DNA of 64,000 nt from Circinella umbellata (GCA_025093555.1 JAIWNF010000007.1:558001-622000), one strand, 5' to 3'; positions 22,901 through 34,206 are shown, numbered from the stretch's first letter. The notes: generated by a model not told the origin, from the sequence alone. Program-made: numbers and translations.

Positions 22901-25894
22901 TATCCATAAAAACTTAGACAAAAAATTGTTTTTTATTTTATTTTATATTATATTATATTCCATAAAACCATTGATTTTATCACACTCAAACTAGTAAAAA
23001 TATTATAGACACTATGTTCGAAAGAATGTCATGTAACCGTTTACGTATAGTAAATTGAGCATATGGCAATAATAAAAACAGAGTACCATATCATTTCTTT
23101 GACAAAGCTTTTTAAGCATTGTTAAAGCAATATAAACTTTTTTCTAACTTCACTACTTTTTTGGCTAACCAACAATATGAAATTAATTGATTACAACTAT
23201 ACGTTATGTCTTTGTATTGTCTTATGGAGAAACTGAATTGACTTTATGCATATTCTATATGCTAAAGGAAATTTCATTTGTTTTGCAAAAATCAGCTGAA
23301 AACGCGGATGAGATAACAAGCTTTATGAGTCCATGAAATACATAACATAACATGTCCTAGAGATTCACAAATAATTATTATTTTTTCGCTATTAAACATG
23401 TATTATGGTCATTATCTTTTTTACTTCCTTCTCAAACGTTCCCTGTGTTTCTCTCTCTCTTTCTCTCTCTGTGCTGACTTTTTAAAAATAAGCTAAACAT
23501 ATAAATACTAGCGATAACCGTGAGACCAACGGAGTTAAATAAAAACAACGATTCCTTTTATCTTTGATAAGTATGTACTTTGCATCTGATTTCTAACCAC
23601 TCTTCATGATAATTTTCAGTGGCAGCCAATAAATTCACTCACTCTTTTGTGAGTCCCAAAAAAAATCTTTGATATGCACTCGCCAATATTATAGCGTGGT
23701 ACTATGTAAAGTATGCTCATTACAGATATCCACCAGGGGTAAGAAATCATACTGATACAGTTGTAGTAAAAAGAGAGAATTGCATAATAGTAAAAAAAAA
23801 GTTTATGATAATATAGTGGTTTATATTGTTCATAAATTATATAGAAATATCCATGGCTTAAACTGCTTCTTTTTCATAGCATTATTGTTACTTGTGTGTA
23901 TCATGAGTAGATGACAAGGGGTCTCAGACTGTAATTATCATATTTCATATGACAACTACTAAACATAAATAAGCTACGTAACTCATCAGAAAAAAGGGTT
24001 TCTTTGTGAAACACAAGTAGCGTCACGACAATGAACAATGATAAGCTTATATATATTAACTCTGGTCATTTTCAAAATCATGTATTTATGTTTTTTCTTG
24101 GTCATTGTAGTACAAGTAAACAAATATATCTATTTCTGACTTTAGCGTTTGTATAATTATGTAGCAATAGTAGCATAATTTAGTTAATCATCCTCTTTAC
24201 TGAATTGTTAAAAGGTTACTTGAATACACAAGTATGACATTTTACTATATATAGTATCATTATATACGTTCTTGGCAAAAGCTGGAATAATCGTATCACT
24301 GTTTATCAATAGTCATAGTACAACGCTTTCTATCAATTTGGAAGATACTGGTAACAAATATTTTATATACTATGCGAATACATCATATTTCAAAATTTGT
24401 AAATTAAATGACGATAATAATCTAATAATAATCACTATTATAACTGCTCATCGTACTATCATCTTTAAAGTTCTTGAAGGAGAACATGCGTACTACCATA
24501 TGAAGTGTTTCATTTCTAAAAAAAAATATCCGCATCCTTGAGTCTGAAATACTAGTTTATTATCTATTTGAGATATCAACAATGCGTCGATCCTTTCCCT
24601 GTTACACGCATGTTGACCTTATTGTCAATTTAAGACAGCATCTCAACAGGATTTTTCGACACGTGTACTGTAAAATGACTTGATTTGATGCATCTGTTAA
24701 TTAAACTTTAACTAGTTGAGATTAACATTATAAAAAAAAATAACTTCTTGGCATGAAATGTTATACCTGTTGTAAATAAAGCCCAAAACAAATCGATATA
24801 TCTATGGATGTAGTAGTATTACACCATAATAGTTGTCTTTTCTTTAATTTACATAATAAGTTATTGTTTTATTCAATGTAGATAGATAAGAAACTAATCT
24901 TTTTCATCTTTTACTCTGTCATTAATTTGCATCGGAAATTTTTTTTTCACAACCGACTGTTGAAATATAACGTCATATCAACAGCAGCTAGAAGTTATGT
25001 ATCATCGTCACTAAAAAAATGATTCATATATTTTAGACTCGGAAGAAAGAATAGCAATATAGCAACAGCGACAAGAGGAGTAATATGGATAAGAGTAAAA
25101 ATAAAATCAATTTTTTCAAACATGCGAAACCATGGCATGATTGTTATTAATATAGCTGAATATAGTGGTCATCTTTATTGTTGTGAGAATGACAAAAAAA
25201 TGGCTAATGTTATGAGTGATAGAAAAAAATAGAATGGAAGCACGTTTGGAAATTCTACCAAAATGATAATTTTTTTTAGCTTCCTAGCTACGGAGAAATA
25301 AAAATTCGTGTTACCAGTAGCAACGGCCATAAAAGTAGTGCAAGAATTATAGATGTTGCTCACGGACCCATTATGATACCATATATTACTTTTTATATTC
25401 TAAAATTGCCTAGACATATAACTAAACCTCTTAGTTAAATGAATAAATAAAATGTATATGTGGGGTTTTGGGTGTAAGTTAGCAGGATGGATGATCAGTG
25501 AGAACATTAAAGAAAAGAAAGGTAAAATTTTTTGAACTATACCTGAAAATGACTTTTTTTCTTGTTTTAGTTCGAAACTAATAATAAAGAAAGTACTTAG
25601 CCCTTTTTTTCCATTTATTTTATATGATCCCAGCCGAACAAACTTCTTTTTTTCTATGATAATTGCTCTCTTAGCTTTTTAAATACGACATTGGTGCATC
25701 ATTTTTCGGACTATCTTAATCCACAACAGTTTTCCGACTTTTTTTTTTCCTTTATCGTCTTTTTTTCTCTTCAATTCTATTTTTTCCCTTTCTCTCTTTT
25801 TTTATTTCTCTCTCTATTTAATTTTTATTTGTGTTTGTGCTAGATAAGAAGACAAAAAGGGGCTTGTGTAAAAGACCTAGAAAATAAAGAAAAA
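19931..25894. other. Gene-poor region, second part
   Basis: About 6 kb with no supported gene. The open frames (21564-21764, 22730-22921 on the minus strand, 24272-24541, 25175-25363 on the minus strand) are short and unrelated to anything I recognise. A near-palindrome of 48 bp lies at 22084-22131. A CT-rich stretch (about 25735-25815) just before the next gene looks like its promoter or 5' UTR. Confidence 0.5.
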
Positions 25895-27086
25895 ATGTCA
25901 TATTCATATATTATATACTACTATGTAATATTATTCTTATTCTTTATTTGGACTTGCGTGGCGCAAGAATCGTCAAAAAACCAATTGGTTGTATTTGGTG
26001 ATTCTTATACAGGTAAGAAAAATCATATTGTTTACTAATTTTTTATTGTTATTTTATAAACTATAATTGTACAATGTATTAAAGTTAATATTCTTTTTAG
26101 CTGATCATACTGACCAAAGCAATGGTCCGAAATGGATTGACCAATTGGGAGAGACATGGGATAATGTATCTATATCTAATTTTGCTGTTGGTGGTGCATG
26201 TTGCTATAATCAACAAGGTCCTTCCCCACCCGTCATGAAACAAATTGATAGCTATCTTTCTCAAAATCCAACAAATGACCCCAATACAAGTATTTATGGC
26301 ATTTTTGTTGGAATCAACGATATGGCTCAAAACCAAGGTAAAAAACATTGAGTACCTATATGCAATATTTTCTAAATTGGGTTTGTCTTTTCGCATTCCC
26401 GAAACATTTTTCCTAGTTAGTACACAAGAATGTAAAATATAACCATTTGTGTAATTTTATCTGTTTTTGTTGTAGAGTCAAATGATGTTATCGTATGTAT
26501 TCAGGGCCAGATGACGCGATTAATGGATCAAGTCAGTGGGAAACATTTTTTAATATTCAACATGGTACCATTTGATCATAGTCCGAAAATGCGATTAGAC
26601 AATCAAATCAATTATGCTTCGCAATGGATTGAAAAATTCAATCAAGAGCTTAATAAAGCCATCACATCCATGCAACAACAGTATTCAAATATAACGATTG
26701 CTCTTATTGATACACATACAACTTTAGATAACGTATTGAATAATCCAACTAATTATGGCATCACTAAAGGAGTCACTGATTATTTTATGCATGTTCGTCC
26801 AGATCCTGGATCAGATCCTGGCAAATTATTAACAAGTGGGAATCAATTCTTTTGGTTTGATCAAGCCCATGTCACAAATATTGTTCATGAACAAATTCAA
26901 AAAGCCATTGTTGCTCAACAACCCTTTCCATCCCTACCTCTTTCGAAGAATAACCCACAATCACCACAACCAACATCATCTCAACCACCTTCAGCTGGAT
27001 CTTCTTTAAGAGCACACCACCATTATTATAGTTATGCGCTGGTTGCATTGATCATTGTTTTTATCGCTTTTGTTTCGATTCGATAG
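25895..27086 (+). CDS. SGNH/GDSL-family hydrolase, secreted and membrane- or GPI-anchored
   Basis: Three exons (25895-26012, 26101-26337, 26476-27086) give 321 residues. An N-terminal hydrophobic segment ending near TCVAQES acts as a signal peptide. Block I is VVFGDSYT with the nucleophile Ser, block III is GIFVGINDM (GxND) and block V is WFDQAHVT (Asp and His of the catalytic dyad). This is the layout of fungal GDSL esterases related to CE16 acetylesterases and plant GDSL lipases. A Pro/Gln/Ser-rich linker (about 277-295) leads to a C-terminal hydrophobic stretch (YALVALIIVFIAFVSIR) suiting a GPI signal or transmembrane anchor. The substrate is probably an ester of plant wall polysaccharide or a lipid, but it cannot be told from sequence. 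Intron 1 directly follows the catalytic GDSYT block. Confidence 0.88.
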
Positions 27087-27265
27087 GACACGAAAGCAAA
27101 AGAAAAACCTCGTTCCTTCAATAATTTTGTTCCCTTGCTTTTATATTTGCTATGTATAATAATTATAATTATGTAATTTTTTTTTTCTAATGTACAATAA
27201 AAAAAAAAGCTTCTTTCTCACTTTTTAACATATTTTTTTTATTATTATTATTGACCGACCATCCA

Positions 27266-27637
27266 TTATGATTTTTTTGGTTGATTGTTGTTATCGTTAT
27301 TATTGTTGTCACCAAATGAGGTTGAAGGAAATGGTGCTTCTTTACGTGATTCATCTAAAAGTTTATCAATACCTTTTTCCTTTAATGTCACCTATAAATT
27401 ATCAAATAAAAAAAAAGTTAGAGTTATAACGAGTATAAAAAGACAGATCTGTCAAAAAATAAATAATAATAGTTATTTTCACTTCCATACCATAACACAG
27501 GCACGATAATCTTTGAATAAATCTTCACATTCAGGAGTGGTGTCTCCTTTGAGAAACTTTTCAGAGTACCATTTATTGAAACAATTATCGTATTTTTGTT
27601 TTAATTCTGTACAATCGGCACCAACACTTGAAGACAT
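27266..27637 (-). CDS. mdm35: Mdm35/TRIAP1-type intermembrane-space protein
   Basis: Two exons (27637-27491 and 27391-27266) give 90 residues. The twin CX9C motif is exact: [11 protein letters not shown] and [11 protein letters not shown]. These cysteines form two disulfides through the Mia40 pathway. The flanking sequence ([28 protein letters not shown]) matches Mdm35/TRIAP1, which pairs with Ups/PRELI proteins to move phosphatidic acid and phosphatidylserine between mitochondrial membranes. The C-terminus is an Asn-rich tail ending QPKKS. The gene lies convergent with the GDSL hydrolase, with only 179 bp between the stop codons. Its start codon is 188 bp from the edge of the inverted-repeat element, so the element sits in its promoter. 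Confidence 0.93.
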
Positions 27638-27824
27638 TTTTTTTTGTTATATTGGAAAAATAAAGTGAAGGAAAATGATTTAGTAGCTAAGCAAGGAACC
27701 GCAAGGGTTATATAACGAAGTGACTTTAAAAACCCGCTGTCGGTTAGGTAAGAACCAATTATTCCAACAACTGGGTGTCCTGTGTGGATAAACTAACACC
27801 CTGCAGTTTCAGTTATATTCAATA

Positions 27825-28072
27825 CAGGATTTTTCCAAATTGTATGCGCCAAGTAGAACTGTTTTTGCGTCAATAAGAAACAAATTTGCGTTACATATAA
27901 AAGATTTTGCGTTGCTTAGAAAACAAATTTGCGTTCATGATTTTGCGCCAGCGATTTTGCTTTGGTAGCTTTGCGTCAGTGTTTTTGCGTTAAACCGAAA
28001 GTACAACGAACAACTACAACATTTTTTTTCGAGATAATCATCGAAAAATGACTTCGAATACTTGATCCACCC
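27825..28072 (+). repeat. Left terminal inverted repeat (248 bp)
   Basis: Matches the reverse complement of 34944-35191 base for base by eye. It carries seven TTTGCG motifs on the same strand (near 27864, 27886, 27905, 27929, 27942, 27970 and 27983), six continuing TTTGCGT and one TTTGCGC. Repeated subterminal motifs of this kind are typical transposase-binding sites. Confidence 0.95.
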
Positions 28073-28151
28073 CACACAATCATCCTTTTATGATTCTGCC
28101 ACATTATAGTTTAATGTATTAAAACAGAAAGCCTACAGCATAGGGAGCTGC

Positions 28152-28414
28152 CATGACTTACAAGTTACATTATAATTGGCTACGATACAAAAAAAAATAC
28201 GTCAGCATGGCAAGTTTTTTTTCGTCCTTTACAAAAGAATTATTGTAGAGAAGGGTTTATTTGATCGAGCATAATTCTGCTAATCCCATTTTATTTTAGA
28301 GGCTGGTTAGTTCATACACAGCAATCCTTTTACTTGATGGCGCCAGCTGAAACCCCCCGTTCTCTTATGGGTAGCCAGGTCATCTCCGGCTTTCTTGTTT
28401 AGTAGTATGTTCTG
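28152..28414 (+). repeat. Subterminal inverted repeat, left arm
   Basis: Inverted counterpart of 33890-34179, with a few mismatches and small indels. Its inner part is an inverted, partial, single copy of the 152-bp unit that forms the array on the right arm. The spacer to the terminal repeat (28073-28151) has no equivalent on the right. Confidence 0.85.
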
Positions 28415-28452
28415 TGTCATTCCTGCTTTTCTGATCTCTTTGCATAACTAAC

Positions 28453-28767
28453 ATGTGTGGCAACCTTGTAATAACACCCTCTCCCGAAAACATCAAGAAT
28501 ATAAACCCGCTTACATTACCCAGCCTCATTTCTTGTTATAGTACTTTACTAAAGCACTTTTCAATAATAGAAATGGAAAAAAGAATCATAAAATATGTTC
28601 ATGGATTCAAAGTCATTGTTCCAAAGAGGGAACCGGAATCCAGTTTTATTGATAGTGTTGTTTATATAATGATTGATAATATGGAAAAAAAAGAATTGTA
28701 CAAGCTTGTAGCAGTTGTTTCAAATTTGATGAGAAGAAAATATGGATTGTTTTTTTTTGAATGCTGA
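28453..28767 (+). CDS. Hypothetical 104-residue open frame inside the element
   Basis: An ATG-initiated frame just inside the left subterminal repeat, reading MCGNLVITPSPENIKNINPL... with helix-like charged segments (IDNMEKKELYKLVAVVSNLM). Its composition is less AT-driven than random frames nearby, and it ends convergent with the large minus-strand gene. No domain is recognised. It may be a small accessory protein of the element, or chance. Confidence 0.3.
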   Translation: MCGNLVITPSPENIKNINPLTLPSLISCYSTLLKHFSIIEMEKRIIKYVHGFKVIVPKREPESSFIDSVVYIMIDNMEKKELYKLVAVVSNLMRRKYGLFFFEC

Positions 28768-28947
28768 AAGGCTGTAAAGGGTATGCGTGATGCTATATGT
28801 GTTGTAGTTTTGTATGTCACAAGAGAATAAACGATATCAGATTGCAGAAATAAAAAAAGCAAAGCTATAAACATAGAGGGAATAGCTAGTAAGTGATTGA
28901 TTGTTGATAACATATTAATAATATATATAAATAATGCCACAGGCTAC

Positions 28948-31257
28948 CTAAAATCTTGATGAACATGGGGAAGCACGATCACGCTTTTTTGATATGAGAG
29001 ATTCCAAATCTTCAAATTTAATACTTTCTGTTTTTTTCTGTGTAAATTCTTCATTGGTGCAACGTAAGGAAGTGTTGCGGAGCATATCAAAGGCATGTGC
29101 AACTTGGGCAAGTGCTCGTAAATTGCTATTGGTAGTTATTTGATCAATTTGTTCAACGGATTGTGGAATGTCGATATAGCATAACTCAGTCATGGTGTAG
29201 ATAGCATGGAAGTTCAATTCAATGACATAAAAAGTAATGCGAAACCCTGATGAACAAAAATAAGTTAGAAAGACTATGCTATACGCTAAAGACCCTACAT
29301 TATTTTACAACCTATCATCTTACCATTTATTTGAAATCCAATAGTAGCACGAATGTTTGCTTTATTGATGAGATTTTTGTTGAACATGGCAATTCGTATC
29401 ATGTCTTTTGCTAACGCATGATTGTTGTTGGTTGGTTCGTATGTTTTTGCTTCACCATAACCCCAATCATGGCTCCATTGGAGTTGGCTTCTTGAACTAA
29501 TTGCACTATCGGGTCGAATATTATTTTCGCTACCAGATACTTTCTTATTTGACCTAGTTATTTGTTTCCATATTAGCATATGTACTAAGAGCAGAGAAAA
29601 ATCAGATCGTTGATGACTTACCAACGAAGATGTACGTGCTGATCAGGAAGATTGAAGAGGGATCGAAGGATCGGATCACTAAACATCGACCATATTTCTA
29701 TTTCGCATGGGCTGTTCTGCTTAGTAGTTGTAATGGGGATATTTTCAATTCTGAAAATATTTAATTATTATTAGTGTATCGGTTTTATAACTATATTCTT
29801 CATATCATCATATGTAATATATGCTTACAAGCGACGAACGGCATTGACAACACATGTTTTGACTGCTTCCATTTCTAAAACCATTATAGCTAATTCAGCA
29901 GTAACCTTCTTGAGGGCTTGATTATTTCTTTCCTTGTCATTCACTGACTTTTGATAAGCCTGAGCAAACCAATAGTTAGAACCAGATAATGTATAAGTGA
30001 TGGTAATATTTTCTAAGGTTATTGAATACTCGCGTCAACTACCTTGCCAATTTCCGATATTTCTTCTTTGGTAAAGGATGGACAATCTCTTGTCCAAGAC
30101 TCTTTTAACATGCTCGTGATATTTGCTAAAAAGGTATCCCCAAATACGCCTCTCATTTGATCCCCGTGTTGATTTTGTTTTAAAACAAGAATGTTTTGTA
30201 TTGCACTAAGAATCGTATCAGTTAGCTATACCATATTTTTAATTATAATATACCACCTTTTCATAATCATACATATACAGCGACTTACAGAGTGTGTTCA
30301 AAGTTTGACTCCAGTAGGGCATCATCCGATTCATCAAACAATATTTGAGCTGACTTCAGTTTGAATTTTTCAAACAGCCTTGTGATATTTACGCCTTGGA
30401 AATACCAATCGTCGTCGCTTTCAGCATATCCACGCTCATTTTGTTGAAAAAGGTTGATTGCCGATAACAATGTTCGTCTCTATGGAAAATGTGAGAATAT
30501 TGGTTAATGAATCATGAAAAAAAAACTTATGATTATAATATCGAAAAATGCTTGCACACGAACACGTTTTACTTCGCGAGGGTTATTTTCATTGGTCAAT
30601 TCGGCCTAGCATAATATTACGTAAGTTTTTTTTATGTTTTTGAAACTTCCCCACCCTCACCATCTCTTCGCCTTAAACTTTTCAAGGACTACATGATGCT
30701 TACATTTAACCGTTGATTTAATTGAGAATGTAAAGTGTTCAACAAAAAGTGAACTGACTCGTCGCGCAGTTCGGTCGATTCAACTTTTCGCCAGTACTTG
30801 TGAACATCTATACGATCGAAGATCTGTACATGTATTAGCTTTTGCTCATCTCCTAAACTGATTAAGTGCTCTTCTTATATTACGATTCTTCTACCTACCG
30901 AGAAACCATTGCCACAGATTGAGCCAGCCCATTCCCGTTGCTCTTTTGTCCCTTCTCTGCGCATTTTACCAACAGCTGCCTTAAATTCCTTTTCACCAGT
31001 TACACGAGTGGCATAACGAAACTTCTCGTAAAAATCAATTAATGAAAATGTTTCGTAACCATTCTTCAAATATTCGAATTCTGTTACTGTTTCCATGGCG
31101 ATTGTTTCCAGCAACAATTTCTAACAGGTTAAAGGGAAGCACCCACCTCAACTGAGTAAAATTTGATATCCAGACAACTGCCACCTCTCCCTACACTAGT
31201 ACCATGTATAACAAAGTGGAAGACTCTCCAATGGTATTGCTTCAAACTTTTGTCCAT
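28948..31257 (-). CDS. Ten-exon gene, Mucorales-type family with possible PD-(D/E)XK nuclease core
   Basis: Exons read 31257-31147, 31120-30899, 30823-30704, 30605-30558, 30479-30289, 30205-30043, 29959-29829, 29750-29622, 29553-29324 and 29246-28948. All phases agree, giving about 547 residues with no internal stop. The N-terminal ~400 residues are helical and unassigned. The C-terminal part reads QLQWSHDWGYGEAKTYEP, then NNNHALAKDMIRIAMF, then IGFQINGFRITFYVIELN. A G-E-x-K strand followed by a helix and hydrophobic strands resembles a PD-(D/E)XK nuclease core. I recall similar W-G-x-G-E-x-K proteins as an expanded uncharacterised family in Mucorales genomes; this is memory, not a search. 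Exon 6 uses an acceptor with a CTAAC branch site. Exon 1 and its 26-nt intron are doubtful. As the only long gene of the element it is the best candidate for its mobilising enzyme. Confidence 0.72.
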
Positions 31258-31328
31258 TATTTCTTCTTGCCCACCAAGCTATGAAGAAAACGTGATGACA
31301 ACTTGAAAATCATAGCATGACGGAATAG

Positions 31329-31544
31329 TTGCTTTTACCCAAACATGTGGACATGCGATGTCATCTTAATTCAAATGGATTATGTCGTGTCCATGAAAAC
31401 GAGGAGCATATCGAGAATTTACGAATCGTTTTTGGTGTTTGTCATGCAGCAAATATTCGCCTTAAGAAGTCCAAGTGCTCCTTTGCAGCCATACCATTTC
31501 GTACGAAGGACTATGGCCATGCTGACGTAACTTGGAAAAGATAA
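31329..31544 (+). pseudogene. Ty3/gypsy-type reverse transcriptase remnant
   Basis: A frame reading EEHIENLRIVFGVCHAANIR, then LKKSKCSFA, matches the conserved stretch just after the YxDD box of Ty3-type polymerases (EHxxHLxxVFxxLxxAxLxLxxxKCxF). Immediately upstream, in another frame, QMDYVVSMKT resembles a damaged YxDD-box region, so a frameshift is present. No other pol, gag or LTR sequence was seen nearby. It is a short dead insertion inside the larger element. Confidence 0.6.
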
Positions 31545-32133
31545 TCAAAGAAAAAGGAGAGAGGAGAGAGAGAGAAAAAAAGAGGGAATAGGCTTTTTTG
31601 TTTACAGAATAATAGATGAAATAAAGTATTAAGAGTTTTTATATCTATCATCAATCTCGCTCTTAATTCACACAGTCAAGTGTAAATAAACAATCATAAG
31701 CCATTCAGTTGAAAAGTATAAAAGAACATCATTTTATTAGATAGATTTTATTATTACTATCGCCATTAAAGATATATTTTACCAGTCTCAACGTACTATT
31801 ATTTTATTCGTGTTATTCGTTATATACTGTTTATATTACTGAAGAATCGGTATTTTTATCTGTGGTGTTTTTAGTGTGTGATCCAGTTGAGAAGTCGACA
31901 TTCCATTCCTTTCTTATCGTCAAGAGATAATAGTATTCTACACAAGATAGTGGGAAAGTCGATTGGAAAATATTTAAAAAAAGAAATGATTGATGACAGA
32001 CACATAAAATTTTTTTTTAGTTATGTGAATATAATAATAGTACAGGAATTAAATTGTAGTTGATGTTTTATGTTGTGTTATGTGTGAGCGAATTGTGAGT
32101 GTGTGTTTGGTAAAAAACAGAGAGGGGTTACAG
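31545..32133. other. Non-coding spacer before the tandem array
   Basis: Contains a GA-rich microsatellite-like tract (about 31557-31585) and AT-rich sequence. A 61-codon open frame at 31878-32063 has no recognisable feature. No gene is supported. Confidence 0.5.
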
Positions 32134-33987
32134 CCGGAGCCATCAAGTAAAGAGATTGCTTGTGAACTGCTGGAAATGGGCATCAACGTGAGGAATCTTG
32201 AACCAGCTCAACCAGAGCAGAACATACTACTAAACAAGAAAGCCGGAACTGACCTGGCCATCCATAAGAGAACGGGGGGTTTCAGTTGGGACTATCAAGT
32301 AAAGAGATTGCTTGTGAACTGCTGGAAACGGGCATCAACGTGAGGAATCTTGAACCAGCTCAACCAGAGCAGAACATACTACTAAACAAGAAAGCCGGAA
32401 CTGACCTGGCCATCCATAAGAGAACGGGGGGTTTCAGCTGGGACTATCAAGTAAAGAGATTGCTTGTGAACTGCTGGAAATGGGCATCAACGTGAGGAAT
32501 CTTGAACCAGCTCAACCAGAGCAGAACATACTACTAAACAAGAAAGCCGGAACTGACCTGGCCATCCATAAGAGAACGGGGGGTTTCAGCTGGGACTATC
32601 AAGTAAAGAGATTGCTTGTGAACTGCTGGAAATGGGCATCAACGTGAGGAATCTTGAACCAGCTCAACCAGAGCAGAACATACTACTAAACAAGAAAGCC
32701 GGAACTGACCTGGCCATCCATAAGAGAACGGGGGGTTTCAGTTGGGACTATCAAGTAAAGAGATTGCTTGTGAACTGCTGGAAACGGGCATCAACGTGAG
32801 GAATCTTGAACCAGCTCAACCAGAGCAGAACATACTACTAAACAAGAAAGCCGGAACTGACCTGGCCATCCATAAGAGAACGGGGGGTTTCAGCTGGGAC
32901 TATCAAGTAAAGAGATTGCTTGTGAACTGCTGGAAATGGGCATCAACGTGAGGAATCTTGAACCAGCTCAACCAGAGCAGAACATACTACTAAACAAGAA
33001 AGCCGGAACTGACCTGGCCATCCATAAGAGAACGGGGGGTTTCAGTTGGGACTATCAAGTAAAGAGATTGCTTGTGAACTGCTGGAAACGGGCATCAACG
33101 TGAGGAATCTTGAACCAGCTCAACCAGAGCAGAACATACTACTAAACAAGAAAGCCGGAACTGACCTGGCCATCCATAAGAGAACGGGGGGTTTCAGCTG
33201 GGACTATCAAGTAAAGAGATTGCTTGTGAACTGCTGGAAATGGGCATCAACGTGAGGAATCTTGAACCAGCTCAACCAGAGCAGAACATACTACTAAACA
33301 AGAAAGCCGGAACTGACCTGGCCATCCATAAGAGAACGGGGGGTTTCAGTTGGGACTATCAAGTAAAGAGATTGCTTGTGAACTGCTGGAAACGGGCATC
33401 AACGTGAGGAATCTTGAACCAGCTCAACCAGAGCAGAACATACTACTAAACAAGAAAGCCGGAACTGACCTGGCCATCCATAAGAGAACGGGGGGTTTCA
33501 GTTGGGACTATCAAGTAAAGAGATTGCTTGTGAACTGCTGGAAACGGGCATCAACGTGAGGAATCTTGAACCAGCTCAACCAGAGCAGAACATACTACTA
33601 AACAAGAAAGCCGGAACTGACCTGGCCATCCATAAGAGAACGGGGGGTTTCAGCTGGGACTATCAAGTAAAGAGATTGCTTGTGAACTGCTGGAAATGGG
33701 CATCAACGTGAGGAATCTTGAACCAGCTCAACCAGAGCAGAACATACTACTAAACAAGAAAGCCGGAACTGACCTGGCCATCCATAAGAGAACGGGGGGT
33801 TTCAGTTGGGACTATCAAGTAAAGAGATTGCTTGTGAACTGCTGGAAACGGGCATCAACGTGAGGAATCTTGAACCAGCTCAACCAGAGCAGAACATACT
33901 ACTAAACAAGAAAGCCGGAACTGACCTGGCCATCCATAAGAGAACGGGGGGTTTCAGCTGGGACTATCAAGTAAAGAGATTGCTTGT
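32134..33987 (+). repeat. 152-bp tandem array, 12 units plus a truncated 13th, two sequence variants
   Basis: The anchor ATCAAGTAAAGAGATTGC occurs at 32141, 32294 and then every 152 bp to 33966. Units are nearly identical and GC-richer than their surroundings. Two linked single-base differences define two types: CAGTTGGG with GAAACGGG, and CAGCTGGG with GAAATGGG. In order, the 12 full units are T C T T C T C T C C T C by the second site. The unit is not a multiple of three, so the repeated 69-codon frames beginning MGLSSKEIACELLETG shift frame in every unit and are not a protein. The last unit runs directly into the right subterminal repeat. Confidence 0.95.
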
Positions 33988-34179
33988 GTATGAACTAACC
34001 AGCCTCTAAAATAAAATGGGATTAGCAGAATTGTGCTCGATCAAATAAACCCTTCTCTACAATAATTCTTTTGCAAAGGACGAAAAAAAAACTTGCCATG
34101 CTGACGTATTTTTTTTTTGTATCGTAGCCAATTATGATCATAGCTGGGAATGAAAAACATGCAACTTTGTAAGTCATGA
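33890..34179 (-). repeat. Subterminal inverted repeat, right arm
   Basis: Reverse complement of 28152-28414 apart from small differences, including about 27 extra bases near 34135-34165. It begins within the last array units, so the array grew out of this arm. It is separated from the right terminal repeat by about 760 bp of extra sequence absent from the left arm. Confidence 0.85.
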
Positions 34180-34206
34180 CACCAAAATTAAAAAGCTTTT
34201 TTTTTT

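Noticed and set aside
13762..25894. Centromere or telomere-proximal region
   Set aside because: There are no telomeric repeats and no long satellite. A gene-poor stretch of this size alone does not support a centromere.
32134..33987. CRISPR-like array
   Set aside because: There are no spacers: whole 152-bp units are near-identical, and the genome is eukaryotic.
32286..34009. Repeated 69-codon open frames beginning MGLSSKEIACELLETG
   Set aside because: The repeat unit is 152 bp, not a multiple of three, so the frame changes each unit and each frame stops within about half a unit of the next. The frames are by-products of the tandem array.
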